Of a stretch of DNA of 64,000 nt, positions 58,172-64,000 are shown piece after piece. The notes below the pieces were generated by a model, which did no database searches, had not been told where the DNA came from, and saw only the letters and a list, made by a program, of their open reading frames with translations. A program made the position numbers and the translations under genes. How positions within the stretch are numbered: the stretch's first letter is position 1; the number at the start of each line of letters is the position of its first letter. Source of the DNA: Corylus avellana (taxonomy: Eukaryota; Streptophyta; Magnoliopsida; Fagales; Betulaceae); contig NC_081542.1 in NCBI RefSeq assembly GCF_901000735.1, forward strand, positions 22,335,093 through 22,399,092, given 5' to 3'.

Positions 58172-58540
58172 TTTGCCTCGAACCGCTTAACAAATACATG
58201 TTACCGAAGACCGAAGTTCCTAAAAATAATTTTTCTCCCAACCACTATTAAAAAGTAAGCCAGTAATCACTATTGGTTCCTGAACTAGCCACTATTAAAA
58301 AGTAAGCCACTAGCCATTTCTCCCAAGTTCCCAACCACTATTTGCCTCGAACCGCTTAACAAATACATGTTACCAAAGAGCGAAGTTCCTAAAAATAATT
58401 TTTCTCCCAACGACTATTAAAAAGTAAGCCACTAATCACTATTGGTTCCTGAACTAGCCACTATTAAAAAGCAAGCCACTAATCACTATTGGTTCCTGAA
58501 CTAGCCACTATTAAAAAGTAAGCCACTAGCCATTTCAAGA
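58172..58540. repeat. Tandem repeat, 169-bp period with shorter sub-repeats
   Basis: TTTGCCTCGAACCGCTTAAC starts at 58172 and 58341. Within and after the second copy, a unit of about 47 bp (AATCACTATTGGTTCCTGAA...AAAAAGTAAGCCACT) is repeated again. It is non-coding. Confidence 0.8.
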
Positions 58541-58639
58541 AATGGAGAGGAGCTATGTAGGTGAAATGGTGGGATTAATTTCTAATTTTAATTTTATTTT
58601 GAAAGTTAAGGATAATTTTATTCTAATTTTATTACTTTT

Positions 58640-59212
58640 TTGGTTAGTACCCTTTTATTCGGATCGGATAACCGCTTTTTTTAAAAAAATTTATTTTAAA
58701 CTTATTTTAAGTATTGGGCCTAAAGCTTGAGCTTAATTGAACCGTTTTGGCCCATTAAAAAAAAATAAAAAATAAAAATGTTAGTCTTTTTGTCTCAATA
58801 AAATGAGCTTTGTTGTGATTGTTCGAAATATCGGATGTCCCGAAGGACATCCCTAAACTTTGCACATCCTAAATTTATACACATTGAAGTGACTCCTAGT
58901 TATATGAGGTCTATAAACTTTGCACATCCTGATGCGCATTATCACTCAACAATCAAGCCAAAAAAAAAAAAAAAAAGATCAATTAAATTCAATCAGTATA
59001 GTACATGATTAACGATTAGTGCATCATAAAGTATGAAAGAATTAAGTAATTGTGAAAATATTGTGGATACCTTTTCCACTGCAATTAGTGACAAAAAAAT
59101 GAATCCATCAAGAGAATGATATGAACAAAATATGTCCAAACGTAACTGCAATGCTTATAAACATAGTATATACATACACTAAGCAAAATTAGAGAACAAA
59201 AGCCAAAAAAGC

Positions 59213-59247
<35 letters not shown>

Positions 59248-59390
59248 GTATCCGGTTACCCAGTTATAAAAGAGTGCCAAAAATCAGAATCAAAGTACCT
59301 AATTACCGATTTTTTTTTCCGACTGGTTCTCCAATTTTCCAATTTCTTGATTTTTCGGTATTTTTTAATACCTTAGTCGTATTACAATTT
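58640..59390. mobile_element. Degenerate relative of the hAT element at 33365
   Basis: Shares CTTATTTTAAGTATTGGGC-like and AAATGAGCTTTGTTGTGATT segments with the 33365-33853 element and has a similar pyrimidine-rich GGTTCTCC...TTTTCGG right end. The ends and target duplication are not clear. A foreign stretch at about 58835-59200 (CTTTGCACATCCT twice) interrupts it. Confidence 0.45.
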
Positions 59391-59394
59391 TGAG

Positions 59395-59800
59395 ATCAAA
59401 ATAAATGGTTCAACCATCGGTAGCCTTATAAAAATCTTTGAGGAACCTTTTTGGGATAAGTGTAAAAAGAAAGACTCGCTGGGTCAATATTAGAATATTA
59501 AAATAAATGCATATCCCGTGGTTCAACCATCTGTGTTCATATAAAAATCTTTGAGGAATCTTACAGCAGGATCAGTCCATACCAACAAGGCCAAAATGTG
59601 GGTATTAACGACTTTTTGGGATAAGTGTAAAAAGAAAGACTTCCTAGGTCAATTTTGAGATCAAAATAAGTGCATGTCCCCTGGTTCAACCATTCGTGCT
59701 GTAAGATTTGTCCATGCCTTTTCATCGGGTCAGAAAAAAATAATAATAATAAATAAAATGCTTTGAGGAATCTTACTGCATAGCAGTCTATATTATATGA
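59395..59800. repeat. Irregular tandem repeat
   Basis: Segments GGTTCAACCAT (three times) and GGGATAAGTGTAAAAAGAAA (twice, about 59453 and 59618) recur in one orientation with partial units between them. It is non-coding. Confidence 0.65.
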
Positions 59801-60984
59801 TCTTTTCTTCACCCTTTTTTTTTTTTTAAAAAAAAAAAAAGTTATCAGGTGGATCCTAGATTTATCTGATAAATTTTTGACTCATCTCATTTTACAAATC
59901 AACAATTAAATTTATAGAGTTCATCATTAACTTATATAGGGTTCATATAAGTTTACAAATCTAATAGTTCAAATATAAAATGAGATAAGTAAATATGAGA
60001 AAAATATTAATCTCTAACATTTCCTCAAATCTAATGATTGATAAATTAAATTTATAAAAAAAATATATATATATAAGAGAAATATGATCAAATTATTAAT
60101 ACCAATTATTTTTCTTTTTAAAATAATTAATTAAGTGGTGATTTATATATTTCTCTCTTAATATCTAAATAATATAGGAAAAATAATAATAAAAAAATAT
60201 TTTAGAGTTTAAAAAGAGCACATTAGTGTTTTACTTTTTAATTATATTTTCAATATTTTTAACGGTTTGAATTTTTGTATTTTTGCTTTTTTAGAAAAGA
60301 ATATCATTTTAAAAGTAGGAGAACACTTAACATTTTTCTTAAAATTATAGAATTCATTGATTTTTTAATATTTTTTAACCATTTTCATAATATATAAATG
60401 AATTTATTATAAAATTTGTGTGAAGTTTACATAAATTTAAAAATATAATAGTTCATCGATTTAATTTATAGTATGAAATTAGAAAAATGTGAAAAAAAAT
60501 ATTTGTGAATCATTTCTCTATCATCATTTTTTTTTCTTTTTTTGTGAGTTTTTCTCTATCATCATGATTTCACACGTTTTCTCTTTTGTCCGTTTCTTCA
60601 CGCTACTTTTTATTATTATTTAAATTAAAAAATATTAAAAAAAAAACATAAAATAATTCAAAATTTGATATTAGATTAATCATTTTCAGTTTCAACAACG
60701 TAAAGTGCGCAAAAATGCTCTGACAGGCCAATATTTTAACCGCCATGCCCCACGTTCTGAGTGTCTTTATGAGTCTCTCGATGCTCGTGAGTGCTGCGTG
60801 AGCTGGCTCTCACTTTCTCCCACTGTCTGTCTCGATGCGCTCAGTCTTATCCTCGTGAGCTGGCTCCCACTGTCTTGATGCTCCTGAGCTAAGAGAGATG
60901 GAACCGTTTTTAATAAAAAGGGAAAGGAGAAATTACATTTTTTTAATCAATACGGGAGTAAATAGTAAAAAGTAACGTTGTTAT
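59801..60984. other. AT-rich spacer
   Basis: No gene is recognisable. A less AT-rich island at 60700-60900 repeats GTGAGCTGGCTC(C/T)CACT with CTCGATGC variants. TTTCTCTATCATCAT is duplicated at about 60511 and 60549. Confidence 0.4.
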
Positions 60985-61434
60985 TTATTTTTTTTTTTAT
61001 TCTTTTAAATTTAATATGTCTTTTAAAATTACTATTAAATTTTAGATTAATTATATTTAAATTTTGATTTAATGGTAATTTTGAAAATCACATCAGCTTT
61101 AGAAAAATTTTAAAAAGATAAAAAAATAATATCTAGCATTACTCAATAGTAAATTTTAAGTTTGGTAAGTACTATTCACCTCATTACTTTTTTTTTTTTT
61201 GTTTGGTTAAAGTAGTGAAGCTGAAAAGTGTACATTTAGGCCATTTTATTTAAATTACTTCACCAAAATAACCAAAAAATAATTTTGGTGAGACGGCAAG
61301 AAGTGCTTTTAAATAAATAAGATAATAGACTTTTTTAATTTTGTTTTAATGTAAAAAAAATCAAAAAAATCAAAAAATCTTTTGCTAGGGCACTATTATC
61401 CCTTATCACTTTAGACAAACCTATTGCTCTCTTA

Positions 61435-62294
61435 GAGCATTCACAATGGAAGAGCTAAATTTTATGCAAAATAACTTATCAAAATTCATTTTTATTTAGT
61501 TTAACTAATAAATTTTTAAATGCATCTACATCCATCCGATTATCTATATTTATATATATTCTATTAAAATAATATTTTATTTTTAATTTTTTTATTAATT
61601 TTAATTAAAAAAAAACATTTCCATGAAAAAAAAAACAAAAACAACCAATAGCTCTTCAAAATGACTTTCTTAAAAACTAAAACTAAAACTAAAATGACTA
61701 AAAAAGTATTGCTACATTTAGTTTTTTTTATTTTTTTGCTCTTCCAATCAAATATCAATTTTGCATTTTTTTTTTTTTTTTGGGTAATCCAATGTAAGAG
61801 CATTCCCAATGGAAGAGCCAAATATTATTTTTATCTAAAATAGCTCTTCAAATGAATAAAAAAAGCTCCTACATTGGATTAGCAAAAAAAAAAATGTAAA
61901 ATAGATATTTAATTGAAAGAGCTAAAAAAAAAAGCTAAATGTAGAAGCACTTTTCAATTGAGCTATTTTATTTTTCATTGTTTCTCTCACCTATTTTCTT
62001 TTTTTCCCAAATCTTTTCTTATTTTTTCTCTACATGTTCTCTTTTTTCCAAAATTTTTCCCATTTTTTCTCTCACATCTCTTTTTCTCAAAACTTTTCTA
62101 TTTTTAATAATGTTTTAATAGAATAAATAGAAATATAGCTAATGAGATGCATAGATATTTAATGACTTAGCTAAATTAGATAAAAGTGAGTTTTGAGAAG
62201 CCATTTTACATATAAATATGGCTCCTCCATTGGGAATGCTCTAAGGAGTTTACCATTTTAGATAAAAGCAACATTTAGTTCTTCCCGAATGCTC
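61435..62294. mobile_element. Tourist-like MITE (outer)
   Basis: Ends GAGCATTCACAATGGAAGAG and (read inward) GAGCATTCGGGAAGAAC, flanked by TTA on both sides (61432-61434, 62295-62297). It is the partner of 17678-18110 and is interrupted by a younger MITE. Confidence 0.68.
61798..62241. mobile_element. Tourist-like MITE (inner), 444 bp
   Basis: The first 20 bases of the left inverted end, GAGCATTCCCAATGGAAGAG, match the right end with one mismatch, and TAA target copies flank it (61795-61797, 62242-62244). A three-base TWA target is typical of PIF/Harbinger-derived MITEs. The unoccupied site is kept in the related repeat at about 18055. Confidence 0.82.
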
Positions 62295-62545
62295 TTATAG
62301 CATTTATAATACTCTTTATATTGAGGTTTTTCTTTTTTTTTTCCTAAAAATCTCAAAACTCATAAAAATATCTATCTAACAAACTTCATTTATTACTTTA
62401 AATTTAACTATTAAGAGTCAAAAAGTTAAAATTATATTAATTTTTTAAGTTTATTTTTTACTCTCATCTCCCTTGATTGATTTAAAACTAATAAAAAATA
62501 ATATTTAACTAAAGTAAAGAAATGTATAAAGAACTTGATGTTTGA

Positions 62546-63300
62546 TTCCTTTTAAAAGTGGCTTTTTAAATTTGATTAAGTGAATTTTTTTTCCTCAAAT
62601 TTAGCTTTAATTTGAGGAGCCCGTTGAGAATGTTCTTATTTTAACCAGATTCTACTTGTGAGGATGACAAAAAATTAAGACATTAGAGAAATACTGCAAA
62701 TATAATGATAAATGTAGTATTTTTTTTTAAAGAGTTAAAAAAAAAAAAAAAAAAACTGCATTTATAAAAAAATCAAATACTAAACTTAAAGCTAATTTTT
62801 ACTCTTACTATTTACTAATCCAGATGTAGATAAAGATAAAAATAAAAATATTTTGATGTTGATTTTTAAAAAAAATTATGTGTAAACAGTGTTGGAAAAA
62901 AAAATTGCCAAACAAGGTCAATGACTTATAGATTCTCAATGGCTCAAGTTTTGAAAAACAGAATTTTTTTAAGTCATAAATAGTTTTTTATTTTTTAATA
63001 TTATTTTAAGTGAGTTTTGATTTTTTTAGAGCAAAAAGTTAAAAAAGTAGTTTTAAATTTTTTATTAAAAAAATTAAATTTTCATAACTTTTTTATGTAC
63101 TTAAAGTGCCTTTTAAACACTTTAATGATTACATTAAAGAGTTTAAAAAGTGTGTTTAGTACATAAAAATTATAGCAAACAAAATGTTAGTCTATTTGGT
63201 AAAAAACTCAAAAAATACTTCTTTGACTTTTTACTCTCAAAAAGAGGCAAATGCATTTTTAGGGAAAAAAAAAATCAAATTATTTGGTAGGTTGTAGTAA
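62546..63300. other. AT-rich spacer with weak hairpins
   Basis: About 62645-62740 is the inverted counterpart of 56695-56790. About 63000-63230 is rich in short inverted words around ACTTTAATGATTACATTAAAG, possibly an old MITE. No gene is seen. Confidence 0.4.
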
Positions 63301-64000
63301 GGAAAAACCACATTTTGGACAGAACAATTGAATGGTCCCTAAGAATGATCGAAGTATCGAATGATCATCGAATAAGATTGATCATTTTGGATAGAAAGTG
63401 CATGATCGGGGTTTCTTGTGTAGGATTAGGCTTATGCTTAGTGTCTTGACTGATATTGGAAAATGACTTACACAGACAAGAAGTTGATCTTTTGAAATGT
63501 TCGATTCGAAACAAGTGTTCAAGGGAAGTTATCGTCCATGGAACAATTATAATGTTTTGTATCAAACATGATTATTTTATCTATAAAATGTGCATTTTGT
63601 TACTATGATTCTTATAAAATATGTCGTAAGCTTAATACTTTACAAATGATGTTTCAAAAATGCATTGATATTCATGGTTTACTCACCTAGTAAATGATGG
63701 TTCTCAATTGAAAATATTATTGTGGTGTGTCGCCATGTGAGAAAAGATGTACAAAATGTGTACACATTATAAATACTTGACCCTATGGATGGCCGTCACG
63801 ACCTGCAGCATCACTAGTGTTGTGGATTACTTGGGGTCGGACTCGGTCGGGCCATTATCGATGGCTTGCTATGTACCTCATTGGGGCACCAATATTGTAC
63901 CAAAGGTCTCATAGAACGCGCAAACTTTACAGTAAAAGGGTTAAGAGTACAAATTGGCCATATAAATGATGGCTATAGATTGTAATTAATTATGATGATT
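63300..64000 (+). other. Possible LTR fragment at the window edge
   Basis: Less AT-rich than its surroundings. GGGGTCGGACTCGGTCGGGC (about 63833) and CACTAGTGTTGTGG (about 63811) resemble the reverse complement of parts of the Gypsy LTRs near 46330-46400 and 51490-51530. The boundaries lie outside the window or are unclear. Confidence 0.3.

Larger units (their letters stand above)
60985..62545. repeat. Dispersed repeat, partner of 17240-18370
   Basis: Collinear with 17240-18370 apart from the extra MITE at 61798-62241. The two copies are diverged and non-coding. Confidence 0.8.

Overview
The window is nuclear DNA of a flowering plant, probably a eudicot. It is AT-rich and gene-poor and is packed with nested plant transposons. 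The recognisable types are Ty3/Gypsy LTR elements, Cassandra/TRIM elements, LINEs with a fused RNase H domain, hAT, Mutator-like and Tourist-like short elements, and a tRNA-derived SINE. Three assembly gaps of 100 N (24802-24901, 36708-36807, 48237-48336) and one of 20 N (33772-33791) interrupt it. The species cannot be told from the sequence.

Only two loci look like functional protein-coding genes. They are a pair of three-exon, minus-strand genes for heavy-metal-associated isoprenylated plant proteins (HIPP) at 7444-8395 and 30367-31450. A third gene, a plus-strand ankyrin-repeat protein of the plant ACD6/ITN1-like type (22568-24190), is present only in its 5' part and stops shortly before an assembly gap.

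The HIPP genes lie in two long direct repeats, copy A (426-11090) and copy B (24902-34105). These are about 99% identical from their left end to about 6665/29772. They then diverge to about 5% and to roughly 10% further right. This mosaic suggests an old tandem duplication later homogenised on its left side, or an assembly effect at the gap where copy B begins. After the split each copy gained its own hAT insertions: 4376-5736 and 9957-10882 in A, 33365-33853 in B. Copy B also expanded a repeat in the HIPP coding sequence.

From 11184 to 22400 lie a complete non-autonomous LTR element with 570-bp LTRs, a GC-rich hAT element, one LTR of a minus-strand Tat-like Gypsy element with an antisense gene fragment, a Tourist-like MITE, and a TRIM split by a multimeric Cassandra carrying 5S rRNA-derived sequence.

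From 33950 to 44544 lie foldback elements, one split by a solo LTR, and a multi-LTR array of the same LTR family. From 44795 to 53590 a LINE is split by a degenerate chromovirus-like Gypsy element (45593-52857, minus strand). The remainder holds another solo LTR (54210-55691), Mutator-like and Tourist-like MITEs including one inserted inside another, tandem repeats and low-complexity AT DNA.

I found no CRISPR array, operon, intact rRNA or tRNA gene, and nothing that I can defend as a new multi-gene system. The most informative observations are the stepped-divergence duplication, the HIPP linker expansion, the Cassandra multimer inside a TRIM, and the reconstructable order of nested insertions.
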